64,000 bases of DNA from Drosophila persimilis (taxonomy: Eukaryota; Arthropoda; Insecta; Diptera; Drosophilidae): NCBI RefSeq assembly GCF_003286085.1, contig NW_020825322.1:2728001-2792000 (forward strand). The letters run 5' to 3'. Position numbers and translations under genes: made by a program. Below, piece after piece: positions 27,475 through 39,040 of the stretch. Numbering within the stretch: the first letter of the stretch is position 1; each line of letters opens with the position of its first letter. The notes under the pieces were generated by a model that was not told the DNA's origin, searched no databases, and saw only the letters and a list, made by a program, of their open reading frames with translations.

Positions 27475-27923
27475 GACCGACCCACGCACTCGCCGTGGCC
27501 CATGTCCCGGCTGAAGCTCCTACTATTCCAGAGCTTCGGCTACGGTTTCAGTTCCTCTTTCAACAGAGGAAAAAAAAAACAAAAATTTTAATGACGGATA
27601 TTAAGCATAACCACACAACTAAACGAAGAGTGGGCCAGGGTATGGGTAGGAAACGGTTGGAGGGGGTACGACAGGGACTGCGGCTGCGGCTGGGGCTGGG
27701 AAAATTTATAATGCTTCCGTGTTTTCCCGCAGGACAGAAGGAGGGCGAGCGGCAGGCAGACTGACTCGGAACAGGACCTTTAAGCCTGCCAAATATGCTG
27801 ATTGCAGCAATAATGATGATTATGTTTGCCTGGCCTGCATGCGCGACGCAAATTTGTTGGCCAAAGCGGAAGGAAGTCGAAAGCATTGACAATGCCAGCG
27901 ACACGAAACAAACCCAGAGGCTA

Positions 27924-27946
27924 ACACACACACACACACACACACA
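27924..27946. repeat. AC dinucleotide microsatellite
   Basis: An uninterrupted AC run of about 11 units. Confidence 0.95.
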
Positions 27947-30900
27947 AAGGGGGGAAGGACAGGGTTAGATACACATATACTCGTAGTGCAAGAGTGGTAA
28001 GGGGGTGAACAAGTGCAGCCACAATGCCAACGACAATGACGAGCTGCAAAAGCATTTAACGACTTGAAAATGCGACTCCCGAACGTAGCGAACGTCCAAC
28101 TTGACTGACATACTGACTAACTGACAGACCGACTGACTGACATTCAACAAATGCGAAAAAGAAACATTGAAAAGGGGTGGCACGGGTATAGAGGGGGTAA
28201 GCGGCAGCTTATGGAAATATCACAAGGAAACAAACGGCCCCAAGTCGAAGTGAAAAATACACTCATTACCCCCAAGGAGAGACACTCGAATCACAATTGG
28301 TTTTTTTCCAGAACTTCCAGAAACATAGATATTCCAAAATAAGTAATTAATTTCTGGGTTGAACACTGAGTTCTCCTTTTATAGAAAATTTCACAAGACA
28401 AAACACACAAAAGTTTTATCCAAATTGATTCCTACGAATTTTAACAGATTTTAATGTTTTCTGCAACTTGGTATGGAATAAATCCCCAAGTGTAAGCTAG
28501 AAAGGATTTGAATTCTGATTAAACCATTCTGGATGGTAGCTTTTCAATGACAGACAGAATGCAATCAGACAGAGTCTGTCTACCGGGGGGCAACAGATGA
28601 TTAAAATCAATTGGCTTTCCGGCTTCAAATATTTCGAACATCACCAAAGAAGAACGTGGCCCTTTGATAGGGTAAATACGAGCGTGTATATTGTGCAACA
28701 AAATGATTGCATTGCGTGCAGAAAGTTTTGTTGGGGCCCTGCGTACACCCCCCAAACGCAGTTCCGTGCCCCCGATCATGCCCACCATCATTGGCTGCCT
28801 GCCTACTCCGGCATTCCGGATGAGTCCTCACTGTGGCCATATTAGCAAAGTGAATTGGTTTTTATTTGTAGCGGAAATGTGGAAAATTATTTTTCAGTTG
28901 TTGGTCGGTGATTTGCATAAGTCGCAGGTGACAGTCATCGTTGCTCGTTCCCCGGCAAGTACTGCCCAACCCGGCTCACCCTTTCCCGACCCATATCCGA
29001 AGACCTTACGAGGAGCTCTTCTTAGAGCCCGCTCTGGGAGTGGCCCGACAGTGCAAGAGCAGCTGTGGTTAGGCCCGTTTTTCCCTTACTCGTACCATGC
29101 ATGCTCAAAGCGGCTTAAGTAAGAAGCAGCAATAGGACGATGACCAAGAGCAGGACAAGGACAAGGAACAGGAACAGAACCAGGAAAAGGACCAACAGAA
29201 CTCATCTTCAACTCCATGTCGCTCTGCATCGTCCATCCTCTGGGACAGACTAACGGCGATAAGAATACTCTGACAGATTTTGAGGTTCTCGGGCATGGAT
29301 CTGGACACAAGCACCCCCTCTACACTCCTTCTACTGTAAAGAAAAGACACTTGAGCCGCAACTTGGATTGGGCTTGGCTTTGGGCGCTGAGTGCCGCTTT
29401 GTTACGGATTTGTTTTGTATGGATGTGGTGTGGTTGTGGATGCATTGGAGAAAGGGAACCTTCTTTGGGGACGCACGACGAAGGCGATCATTGGCTTGTG
29501 GGAAAAACCAACTAAAAGTCTCCCATCAGAAGCCTGTACTACGACTATTGCTGCTAGCTTTGGCATTGTTTACAATAGAGCTGATCTTCAAGGCCTGCGG
29601 CTTCCTCTCAAAGAAAATTCAACGACAGAAAGCTGCAATATTTGGCCGACTTGACAGTTGGGCTTTTGGCCTCGTGAGCACTTTTAGCTGTTGATTTATT
29701 TATATGGGGCTGGGCCAATCGTCTTTGCACAGTTGGTATTTAATTCAATTTATTTTTCATTTGGAGCTGTAGCCGGACTTGAGAATCTCGACTTCGGTCG
29801 GGGTCCCTGGAGACGGCTGTGATGCTGTGATGGCTGTGGAATGGATGGATAAAATGTTGCATATACTGCATACACGGACTCGCTCTCGTGCTGTGTCCTC
29901 CATTCGGCTGTGTCCTCTTTCTGTTTCCGTTTGGCCGTTGGTCTGGGGGAAAGTTTTTATGCATGTGGCCATTAACTGGTGGCTTTGCCGCATACTCCCC
30001 TGATCTCCGGCCTCCTCCGCCTTTGAGGCAGCTGCCGCGACAAGTCAGGCTCCAGCCTCCGGCCTCCAGTCTCCCAAAATGTCGAACGGTGTGGTGGTGC
30101 AGCTGGAGGTGGAGGCAGAGGAACACTGCAACATTTGCTGGCTTGACTTGCACTTACCCGTGGGAAATCAGTTTAATGGAAATTATAGCATTCGATTACT
30201 TTTCGAACTAAACTCAAAGCAAGCTTTCTCCCCACCCCTTTAGCTCGTTTAAGTGGCTCAGATTGCAGCTCATCAGGCCGTCCATCCGAATGCCTCCGGA
30301 TTTTGTCGAAAAAACGTGTTTCAGGCAGTTGATGCAGGCAGGGCCTAGAACCATGACCAGACCCAGAACCAGAAGGCCACAAAGAGGCGCTGGCATGGAA
30401 AATGGATCTTCTGGAGCAGTCAGGTGAGGCCTTTCCTCTTGCCATTTGCCATTTAAGTGACAAACCAATGGACAGTACAAATGTCGGAATGCACACGGCA
30501 ATACGCAGGGGGAAAAGTGTATTGTGGACTGAGAGAAAGGTGAATTCTTTGCAAAATTACATTATCTAATCACATTCTTTTTGTTTTTTTTTTAGGCACA
30601 TTTTCCTGTCTGCCTGCGGTGCTGATTAAAATGGACAAATGCAGAGAGGCTCGTCACGAAAAACCGAAACAGAAAACGATTTTACCAATGCAACGCTTCG
30701 CTAAGGTTAGGAAAAAATTTGGAAAAATGTTCCATTAGGGGAAATTCGCTCGGAAATCGTCAGTGGGAATGGAGTATTTGTGAGTATTGTGGAGTATTGT
30801 GATCGGATTTTGTGTGTTCTCGGACTGAGGCTATGTCGAAAAAAATCAGTTATAGGATTTCTCGGCGTTCACTTGCCCATATGCGGCCCCACTGCCATAT

Positions 30901-32884
30901 GGGCATCTGAAAATCAAGCGAAAGCATTTCCTGGAATGTTAACAACAACAAAAGATGATATACTCGAAGTTTTAGCGAAAATTTTTCTGTTGTTGTGGTC
31001 TTCATTCTTTTGGCTACGTGATGCGGCCTCTCGATGGAGCGGCGTCGGTCCCTCTCGTGCCACAGGCAGTGCGTACATGAGTCTGTCTCTGGCTCCATCG
31101 CTTCCTCCTTCTCTGTGTGAAGGTCACGTGGCACAGCACTGACAAGGCAGGTCAGGCCTGCCTCTTGGTCCCCGGTACCCGGTCCCCAGGCCCCCAGGCC
31201 CCCAGGCGCAAGTACCCCGTCCCGATCCACATGCGCCACACGCTCCACATGGTCCTTTTTCGGCTGCTGTCGAATGTCGACATTGAGTTTAATGAAGTGC
31301 AACGAGAATTGGAAGCAATTGAAATGCATTTGCCATGTTGGATGCTTTTGGACAGGGGGAGAGGCAGGTGAGAGTGGGGGCTTGGGTGCACTTGTACTGC
31401 TGCTGCTGTACTGCTGTTGTTGCATCATCAAGTGCCGTTAAACATGCCACACGCATCAAAGTGAAAATGCCGCAAAAACCCCCAAAAAAAGGTGGAATGA
31501 AAGAAAAACAACTAAAGTTAGAGCCAGGTCTTTATGCCTCCTTCGCTCCCTCTGGGTCGTGCTCTTTCCGGCACACAACGCCGCACAAAGACCCGAGGCC
31601 TGAGCAAAACTGTTCCCACTCTGACAAGCTGCTGTTAGGCCTCTGTTAACGGCTCTGCCGCTGTCCGGGACGACGTCGCTGCCCGCTCCCAGCGCCTGCG
31701 CCTGTTATCCGAGGCACTTCGGCTGTGGTTCGTCTCCGTTCGGCTCCCTCAGCCTCGTCACCGTCTAAAATTTGGATCGTCTTCGGCTCGCTTTTTAGGC
31801 CATGGCCCAACTGTCCTTCGGTTTTAGTTCATATGGCGGCCATTCAGCGGCCTGCACTGCCCAGGAGCGGTTCTGTGCGACGTGGCGTATGCGCGATGTT
31901 TGCCCGGCCTGACAGCGCACTCAAGTTTTACGAGTACTTTGGTGAACTACTGGTGCTCCGCTCCGCTCCGCTCCTCTCATTCTCACTTGAAGAGCCCTGA
32001 AATATTATCTTTATGAAAATGCACTTGTCAGCGAAAATTTTCCGCAAGTCAAGGTACGCCGAGGGGGATGGGAGGGATTGGGGGTGAGAATAGATCTGAG
32101 GAATAAGATGGAAATGCACTTGAAGAAGTCGACTTGACTGGGCGGCTGCGAGTCGGATTCGGTTCTTTTGGGCCGTGTCAACTTTCTTTTGCCCATCATC
32201 GCCGTAGGAAAGTTCTTCTGCGCGCTCATTACTGAAACGCTTATGATGATGCTTTTTGCCCGAGCGGGCTGTGAGCGGGGTGCATCTGTGAGCCTGATCT
32301 GTGTATCTGAATTTGAGCGAAATAGAGCAACGGGAAGAGGTTCTCGCCGGGGCTCGGAAAGAGGTTTGACATGCAACTGCAGTTTTGGCCATTGTAAACA
32401 TTCAACAAGGAGCAGCACCGAAGTTATCCCCAATTTAAATGACGGACATTTAACAGGAACGAGGCTTCTGCAAGTGGGGATTATGCAACTAAAAGGGCAG
32501 AATATTCCAGCAGCCAAGAATGAAATGCTTCTAGCATTGAAGAGCCATTACTAAAATCCTCGAATGAATAGAAATTCGTTTCATATAGCTACAGCTGAAG
32601 TGATTTCTAAGCATTTAATGGGAGAGTCATTGAGAACTGAAGAACATAAATATAAGCCCAGTTTTCAATATACAAATTTAAGGATGTTGCTAATTTAAAG
32701 CATTTACAAAGCAATTCTCTATGGTATAGTACATACTTATATATATAAAAGATTCAGTAATTCAGCGCATACCTACATAAATATCTGAACTTTTCAAATT
32801 TTGTATGGAAAATAATAATAAAATGAACTATAAAAAAGTACTCACCGCATGTCGGTCTAATATAATCATTTAATTAACAATTAT

Positions 32885-33000
32885 ACATAATTATTATAAT
32901 TAATAGCTAGGGCGCAAGCCCCCGCTTCACCCGCACACCCGCTTCGTTCGAGCGCCCCCAGAAAATAATTTATAATTATTTATTAAGTATTATTAAGTAA
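32885..33000. repeat. GC-rich stem-loop core in an AT-rich inverted-repeat-like setting
   Basis: A 50-bp GC-rich core (32906-32959) sits in very AT-rich sequence whose left and right flanks are roughly reverse complements (AATTATTATAATTAAT against AATAATTTATAATTATT). The core holds GGGC-GCAA-GCCC at 32910-32921 and an outer GGGCGC/GCGCCC pair (32910-32915 with 32952-32957). A miniature inverted-repeat element or a structured RNA is possible; neither is proven. Confidence 0.4.
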
Positions 33001-33141
33001 CTGTCTTGGAATTTTGCATATATTTATGAATATTCGAAAAAAAGAGCTGCAGTCGGTGAGGAGAGCTTGGATCCAGTTGTAACAAAAGTTGTATGTTGTA
33101 AATTAATTCAGAGCTTCCCTGGGCAGATGGTCCAGCGTCGT

Positions 33142-33552
33142 TTAGTTCTGGCTTGGGCTTTGTCCCGCACTGTCATCCCTTTTTATTCCCAGATCCAGCG
33201 AAGGATTTGGTGGATCCTCCGGCATTGGTCCTGCGGGGGCAGCACAAGGTGCTGCTGCATTTTTCAGGTTCCCCGGGCTCTCTCCGCGTCCTGCAGGTCG
33301 CATACAGAGCAGTTTTAGCGGCTTTGGTTCAGGCATCACAGAGGCAAGAGGAGCCGCCTCCTGAGTAAATGCTAGCATTTGCTGCTCCAAGGTCATCATT
33401 GACTTCTCCCGGGGTGGCGGAGGCAGCGGCAGCGACAAGATTGACGCCTTCAGCTGCATTACCATCTCGGTCAGATCGTGACAAGCCATTTTCCCCCCTC
33501 CCGAAGATTCCGTGGACATCGGTGCAACGTCATGGCTCTGCTTATTGGACAT
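33142..33552 (-). CDS. unrecognised 136-aa protein
   Basis: ATG at 33552, TAA at 33144-33142. I do not recognise a family. The protein has no signal peptide or membrane segment. It is Met-, Pro- and Ala-rich, with a possible short helix around HDLTEMVMQLKASI, a LPLPPPPREK turn, then MTLEQQMLAFTQE. The C-terminal half is low complexity, with GPMPEDPPNPS near the end. Codons are mostly G/C-ending through the first 60 residues, which favours real coding. The ATG follows a short AT-rich leader. A minus-strand AATAAA at 32984-32979 could serve as the poly(A) signal. Splicing to upstream exons cannot be excluded. The opposite strand is also open over parts of the region but has worse codon use. Confidence 0.5.
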   Translation of the reverse strand: MSNKQSHDVAPMSTESSGGGKMACHDLTEMVMQLKASILSLPLPPPPREKSMMTLEQQMLAFTQEAAPLASVMPEPKPLKLLCMRPAGRGESPGNLKNAAAPCAAPAGPMPEDPPNPSLDLGIKRDDSAGQSPSQN

Positions 33553-33559
33553 AATTCAA

Positions 33560-35645
33560 TTTTGACTGCTTCGAATTTCGATACAAAAGTAAAAAAAAAA
33601 AGTAAAAATAAAAAATTCTAAATTTGTAATTTAGTTTCCGAATCGACTCCGCCCCAACGACTGACTGGAGAGAATTTGTGTCTGGATAAGGGCAAGAAAA
33701 CAAAGTAAGCGCCAACTAGATTGGGCAACATTTCTTTTCGTAGAGAAACATTTGAATTCCAATTCATAGCACAACTCGGAACTTTCCCCGACGAACAACT
33801 GCAGTCTGGGAGCCCAGGACAAGCGGAACAGTAGCCTAGACTCGTACGTACGGCATGGCATGGCTTCCTGGAAAGAGAATGCAAATAAAAATAAATTATA
33901 ATTATAATAAGTAATAAATAAGAGTAAATATCGCGAGTGGCGGGGTGGCGGAGTGGCAGGGACGGACTCGCTGAAGCGGTTTCACACGCAATTAACATAT
34001 TCTCTCTACTCCGCTGAAATGCTGAAAACGTTTCCATATGGATTACGTGGTGCTGCCTGATCCCACCCACTGGAGCCACGTTTTCTCCTGCTCTCAGCTG
34101 CGTCGCAGTGCGCGCGGGGATTTAATTTTTCGTTCTTTGTCTTTTTGCGCTTTTTAATTACTTGTTTTTTTTTTGTGGCACGTTTTTTATTCAATTACTT
34201 GTACAAATTGCAAACAGACAACAAATGTGCAGCGCACAAAAAAAGAGCAAGTAATCGTGGGAGCTGGTTGTGTGTGGGCAAGGGTAGGGTAAGGGGAAGG
34301 GGAAGGGGAAGGCAAAGGGACAGGGGTCATGATATCCATGGACCCATCTGTGCAAACTCTGAATAAATGTGGCAGTTTGTATGATATTCCAGTCACATCC
34401 TGCCCCCCGCCGCATATGCCGATTCCAGTATCCAGCCCAGTCGCGAATCGTCACTTTTCAGTCGAATTAAACAATTAACAAGTGTAATTGATAAACAATT
34501 AGTGGCATTATGAGCGAGCCGCAAAAACGCATGCTACAAAAAAAAACAAAAACAAAAAACAATAATAATAAAAAAGAAGACCCATCCAATATGTACGTAT
34601 TTTCCTATAAAACAAAAGAAACCTGAAGCCGAAGAAAAAAAGACTCAAGGCCGCAGATGGCAATACCCAACAAATTTCAATTCATATTTGATCGTATTTA
34701 ATTCTATTTTATATTCTATTATTATATTACCATTTTGTAATAAAATTAATCAGTCCAGATTAATAGATTGTTTAGTGTAATATTCAAATAATTTTTTAAC
34801 TAGGGCCTTAAATATACCTACATCTTATAGCCCCAGGGATTGTATGTGAAATAGAAAAAAAACATTTTTGATTTCATTATTGAAGTTCACAATATTTATC
34901 TTCGATTTAAAAGTAATATGTACATGAGACTATTGCAGAGGCAACTACGAAAACTATCGACGTTCAGCCTACAAATGACTCAGAAAGATGTATTGTCATC
35001 GTGTAAGGGTATAGTTATGCAAAATATACATAAATAGCTCGAGTATGTAAATATTAAGCATGTAGGAAAGCAGTGTACATATGTACATACATATATACAC
35101 GAGTATATGGCTGATAAGCAGCGCTGGCGAGAGGAATAAGAAGGCGAGAACGATTTATTTATGGCAGCAGACAATTCTCAGAAGCGTTAATGACCAACGC
35201 AAGCTGAAAACAGAAAAGCGGCAAAACAGTGGCGGCAAAAAAAAATCTGATATATTGACATTATTTTTGGACACTGTACATATGTACTCACACATATGTT
35301 TATAAACACAATGTATACCATCCGATGTGTGTTGAGGGGTGGGGTGAGGCATAGACAGCTCTGCCAACATTTTGCCAGCTGCCACAGCTTATGGCCAACT
35401 CCTATGGACTTGGCTAATTCGTCTGTAGGGTGCTGATAGCAAAGAAAAAATCCCCGAAGTATAAAAAAATTGTTTATAAAATTTCAATGTATAATGACAA
35501 TTTATAGACGCTTTTCTAATCGTATCCCAAAAACCAGTCGGACGGCGCGGCGCGTACGGCTCTCGGCATCTGATGCTCTCTGCTCGAAGGCAAGGCTCCA
35601 TGGCATCTGATGGCGTGGCAGGGTGGAGGGAGACCCGCTAAGTGC
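33560..35645. other. non-coding, AT-rich
   Basis: I see nothing coding. The interval holds homopolymer A/T tracts, a GGGGAA tract near 34290-34310 and CATATGTAC-type tracts near 35077-35095. It borders the promoter of the Thr-rich secreted gene. Confidence 0.5.
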
Positions 35646-35649
35646 CGCA

Positions 35650-35690
35650 TATATAAGCAAATGCCTAGACTTGATCTCTATTTAGTTGTG
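35650..35690 (+). promoter_or_regulatory. TATA/Inr core promoter of the Thr-rich secreted gene
   Basis: TATATAAG lies at 35650-35657, and an Inr-like TTAGTTG has its likely +1 A at 35684, 34 bp downstream. The predicted leader is about 64 nt. Confidence 0.7.
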
Positions 35691-35747
35691 GTCGACTACT
35701 GTGCGCTACTTGGACCGAGGGAAATACGAGTTTTTACTTGCTAGAAA

Positions 35748-36428
35748 ATGCGTGCGGCTACGTTGATAATATTTGGCCTGCTGATGGTCGGCTGCTGTCT
35801 GGCCCGTCCCCAGGACAGCTCCCCGGCGACGACGACGACGACGACGACGACAAGCACCACAACCACTCCCAAGCCCGTGGAGGATAAGGCGAGTTCCACG
35901 ACAACGACCAGCAGCACAACCACAACGACAACGACGACAACTCCGAAACCAGAGCCCAAAACTGCATCTCCCAGTACGACAACCACCAGCACTACTCCGA
36001 GCACAACCACCAGCAATACAACACCCAGTCCCAGCACAACTACCTCTAGTACTACTCCCAGTACCACCAGCACCACTACAATTACTACAACCACCCCCAA
36101 GCCCAAGGACGCTGGCGATGAGGAGGCCGAGAAGCTGCTGCAGCAGTGCGCCGAGCTGAGCAGACGCAAGAAGCGCGGCGGATCCTCCTCCGAGGAGGAC
36201 AGCGGCGAGGGAAAGTCCTCCAAGTCGGGCAGGAAGGAGCGCAAGCAGCTGAAGAAGATGTGCAAGGAGCTCAAGAGGCAGCAGGAGCGCAAGCAGGAGA
36301 AGACCCAGAAGGGATCCCTCTCAGAGCTGGCCCAGGCATTGCGCACCTATGCTCAGCGCCACGGCCAGGAAGACCGCCACGAGCACCGCCAGGACCAGCG
36401 CCATCACCACGGCCATCGCAGGCACTAA
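35748..36428 (+). CDS. secreted Thr-rich mucin-like protein with basic His-rich tail
   Basis: A 226-aa single-exon protein. Residues 1-19 are a signal peptide (hydrophobic core TLIIFGLLMVGCCLA). Residues 26-116 are Thr/Ser/Pro-rich with PKP breaks, a classic dense O-glycosylation region like those of insect mucins and salivary glue proteins. The protein then changes character: an acidic helix-like stretch with C134, a furin-type RRKKRG at 139-144, an acidic SSSEEDSGEG stretch, a Lys/Arg-rich helix with C172, and a His/Arg-rich tail. The two mature-region cysteines could form a disulphide. The basic cleavage site suggests the mucin domain and cationic tail may separate. The start is the first ATG after a TATA/Inr promoter. 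I cannot assign a named gene. Glue, peritrophic or reproductive-tract roles are all possible from composition alone. Confidence 0.85.
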   Translation: MRAATLIIFGLLMVGCCLARPQDSSPATTTTTTTTSTTTTPKPVEDKASSTTTTSSTTTTTTTTTPKPEPKTASPSTTTTSTTPSTTTSNTTPSPSTTTSSTTPSTTSTTTITTTTPKPKDAGDEEAEKLLQQCAELSRRKKRGGSSSEEDSGEGKSSKSGRKERKQLKKMCKELKRQQERKQEKTQKGSLSELAQALRTYAQRHGQEDRHEHRQDQRHHHGHRRH

Positions 36429-36542
36429 AAAGATTAAAAACTCCTGATGGATCATCTCCATTTCAACACCTAAAGGCAGTTATTTTTTTTATATATGTAT
36501 GTGTGTATATATTTTTTTAATTTGTGAAAGTTTTTGATTGGA

Positions 36543-36548
36543 AATAAA
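36543..36548 (+). terminator. poly(A) signal
   Basis: AATAAA, 115 nt after the stop of the Thr-rich gene. Confidence 0.75.
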
Positions 36549-37855
36549 CGTGAAAAAATGCATGCCATTTCTGTTTGTGGGAGAAAGTGCAGATATCTCA
36601 GGATGGCGGTATTTGTTCTTTCGATCAACAATTGGTATCATTTTTTTTCCCCTTCACTGATTATACATATGTTAATAAGAACAGTACAAAAGTACAAAAA
36701 GTTTTCCTAGCTTCCGGAGAAAATCTTCCACTGGATGGCAAATCAGAGCAATGAGATGATATGGGATATTTTTCATACATACATTTCGAGCAAACGAGAC
36801 AATAATAAGGTTGTATGTGGGCCTGAAAAGTAGATAGATAGATCGCTTCCTCATACAGCGAATTGCAATACATTCCCATAATTTTGTACCTTGCACTCCT
36901 TCATTATTATTTTTTCAACAACTTTGTTGTGTGTTTTTTAACTACGATATTAAAAAAACGAATAAAACGTTAGCGCTTTTTGATATTCTCAACCCCCGTC
37001 TTTGATTTATTATTTTTCTATAAATACTTCCGCTGTTCGTACGTATATCAAAAACAACAACAATATCAAACAAAATCCAAGATCCAAACCCGTTTTTGGG
37101 CACGCAACAATTTTTTTGTATTTGTATATGTAATAAAAATATTATAATAAATAGAATAAGCCATAATGACTGTGGAAAGAAGCTAATAACTTTCAAATGT
37201 GTTTACAATACAGAATATATGTTTATTATTTTATTTGGAAATCATTGGAGCTACTCTTACACACATTGTAAATTCCTCGACCTTCTTCGAGTGGTAGTGG
37301 GTATTGGTTGGCGAGTTTAGTTTTTTCTTTGGGCTACGACTGGCCTAAGGTCAAATTTGAAAATGCCCACTGGGTGCCAAGAACAGCTATCGATTGAAAG
37401 CAATTTGCATAATCAACATGTGAGAAAATGAAGCGAAAAGAGAATTTAGACAGCGGCAAAAATCGTGTGCGTATACGTATACGTATACGTATACTCGTAT
37501 CGAAGAAATATGAATGTTAATGAGCTGTCCAGTTGTCCAGTTGTCCATATGTCCAGAGTTCGTCGCTGAGCCGTTGAACTCTGCCTGGCATGGGGGTAGA
37601 ACGAGCGGGAGATGGCGGTGGAAACGGGCGATGGGGAGGTGGAGGATGGAGGATGGACGCTACTCTATTGGTAAATGGGTCGCCCCTTGGCCGTTTCTTT
37701 TTGTTTTTTCTTGCTGTTTCGACACGCTCTGAGCCCCGATAGTTAATTATGCTAGATCTCTGGGCTGGCAAAAAGAAAAATTAAAAAGAACAACCATCTA
37801 AATTGGCTGGAGAAATGCCGTTAGGGAATGATTTATGCGCAAGTTGGCCAAGAAG
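36549..37855. other. intergenic, non-coding
   Basis: I see no gene. It contains a GTATAC palindromic repeat at 37471-37494 and AT-rich sequence. Confidence 0.55.
37471..37494. repeat. GTATAC tandem repeat
   Basis: Four exact copies of the self-complementary hexamer GTATAC. The 24 bp form one perfect palindrome, about 365 bp upstream of the next promoter. Confidence 0.95.
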
Positions 37856-37859
37856 TTGA

Positions 37860-37900
37860 TATAAGTTTCAGTTGGGGAACGGAACGCGACTCAGTTGAGA
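37860..37900 (+). promoter_or_regulatory. TATA/Inr core promoter of the Arg/Gln-rich secreted gene
   Basis: TATAAG at 37860-37865, then Inr TCAGTTG at 37891-37897 with +1 at 37893, a spacing of 33 bp. This leaves a 34-nt leader. It supports ATG 37927 over the upstream in-frame alternative at 37828, which lies before the TATA box. Confidence 0.75.
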
Positions 37901-37926
37901 TAGTTGAGGCAAACGAAGACGTTGAT

Positions 37927-39040
37927 ATGCTATGCAATAAGGGATTCTGGACGATCCTGGTCCTGGTCTGGGCCATCGCCCTTTCCAGCGACCTCTCGCT
38001 GGTGAGCGGTAAATTTTTTTTTAATCCTTGCCCCCGCATTTTATCAGAAATGAACGTGACTATTATTTTTTGTTTTGTATTGTTTTTGTTTCCACCACAA
38101 AGGCCAAACGGTGGCGCCCCGAACGAGCTCCACGGTGAAGCCCACCAGTGCCCCCAAGCTGGATGTGAGGCCCACCAAGCCCATGATGATTGTGAATGCC
38201 CCGCCCAACAAGCAGAAGCATCTCGTTCCCGTTCCGGTTCCGGTTCCGGTCCCGGTCCAGGTGGAGATGCCGGCCGAGCCGATGCAGCTGAAGTCGGGAA
38301 TGCAGGTGAAGGACACCAAGCCGCTGCAGGTGACTGGATTCATCACGAAGTCTGGGAACATCTACGAGATCGAGGACAAGCGCGGCATGGGGTCCATCGA
38401 GGGGCGTCAGGCGGATGATGGCCAGGACCAGATCGTGTGTAACTACGGCAATGTGGTCATCTACAGTGATGTGCCCTGTGACCAGGTGACCAATGTCCGG
38501 GTTGGCGAGATCAAGCCCATCAAGGCAGGCGGCAGCGGAGGCGGTGGCGAGCAGCCCGCGGAGGTCAGCACCGAGAAGCCTCAATCGCAGTCGCAAGAGG
38601 AGGAGCAGGCCCCCGAAAAGCAGGAGCAGGAGCAGGAGGATGGGGAGAAGGAGCAGGAACAGGAGAGCAACCATCCGCGCGGTCAGCAGAATCAGGGGCC
38701 GAATCGTCGTCGTCGCCGTCGTCCCCAGCAGCAGCAGAAGCGCCGCCGCGGCCAAAGCGGCAACGTGGTGCGCCGCCGCCGCATACGCAACGGCAATGGC
38801 AATCAGAACACGCGTCGTGGCGTTCAGCAACAGCGACGTCGCCCCAACCAGCGCCGTGGCAGCGGCAACAGCAACGGCAACAGACAGAAGCAGCAGCAGC
38901 AGAAGCGCCGCCGTCAGCAGCAGCGTCGTCGTCAGCAGCAGCAGAGGCAGAAGCAGCAGCGTCGACGTCGCCAGCAGCCCAAAAGGCAGCGTCAGCAGCA
39001 GCAGCGTCTTCGCGTTCGCGAGGACAACAACGAGGTCTAG
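37927..39040 (+). CDS. secreted protein with Arg/Gln-rich polycationic C-terminus
   Basis: Spliced model: exon 1 37927-38008, intron 38009-38102 (94 nt, GCG|GTAAAT donor, CCACCACAAAG acceptor), exon 2 38103-39040, giving 339 aa. The junction splits one glycine codon (G|GC, phase 1). Residues 1-28 are a signal peptide (hydrophobic core FWTILVLVWAIAL). A Thr/Pro/Lys-rich segment with a Val-Pro run follows. Next is the only ordered-looking part, with motifs VTGFITKSGNIYEIEDKRG and IVCNYGNVVIYSDVPCD; its two cysteines may pair. The rest is disordered: a Gln/Glu-rich acidic stretch, then more than 120 residues dominated by Arg and Gln (RRRRRR, KRRRQQQRRR). A secreted, strongly cationic tail could bind polyanions such as mucins, nucleic acid or microbial surfaces; that is inference. 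No named family recognised. Confidence 0.9.

Larger units (their letters stand above)
26613..32869. other. gene-poor region
   Basis: The right-hand side of the zinc-finger gene (to about 26760) is its likely leader and promoter. Beyond that I see no supportable gene, only GACCCG and AC microsatellites. A 54-codon ATG-started frame at 30079-30243 is listed among the findings. A 90-codon minus frame at 28519-28791 has poor codon bias and was not accepted. Confidence 0.5.

Noticed and set aside
28519..28791. 90-codon minus-strand frame with an ordinary-looking sequence
   Set aside because: Codons are AT-rich at third positions, no homolog comes to mind, and there is no convincing promoter or splice context.
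35741..36346. 201-codon minus-strand Val-rich frame
   Set aside because: It is the antisense of the ACN-rich Thr tract in the plus-strand mucin-like gene.
38063..38830. 255-codon minus-strand frame, Leu/Ala-rich, opposite the Arg/Gln-rich gene
   Set aside because: It is the antisense of a CAG/CGN-rich coding repeat; poly-Leu/Ala is the expected shadow. The plus strand has promoter, signal peptide, splice sites and poly(A) signal.
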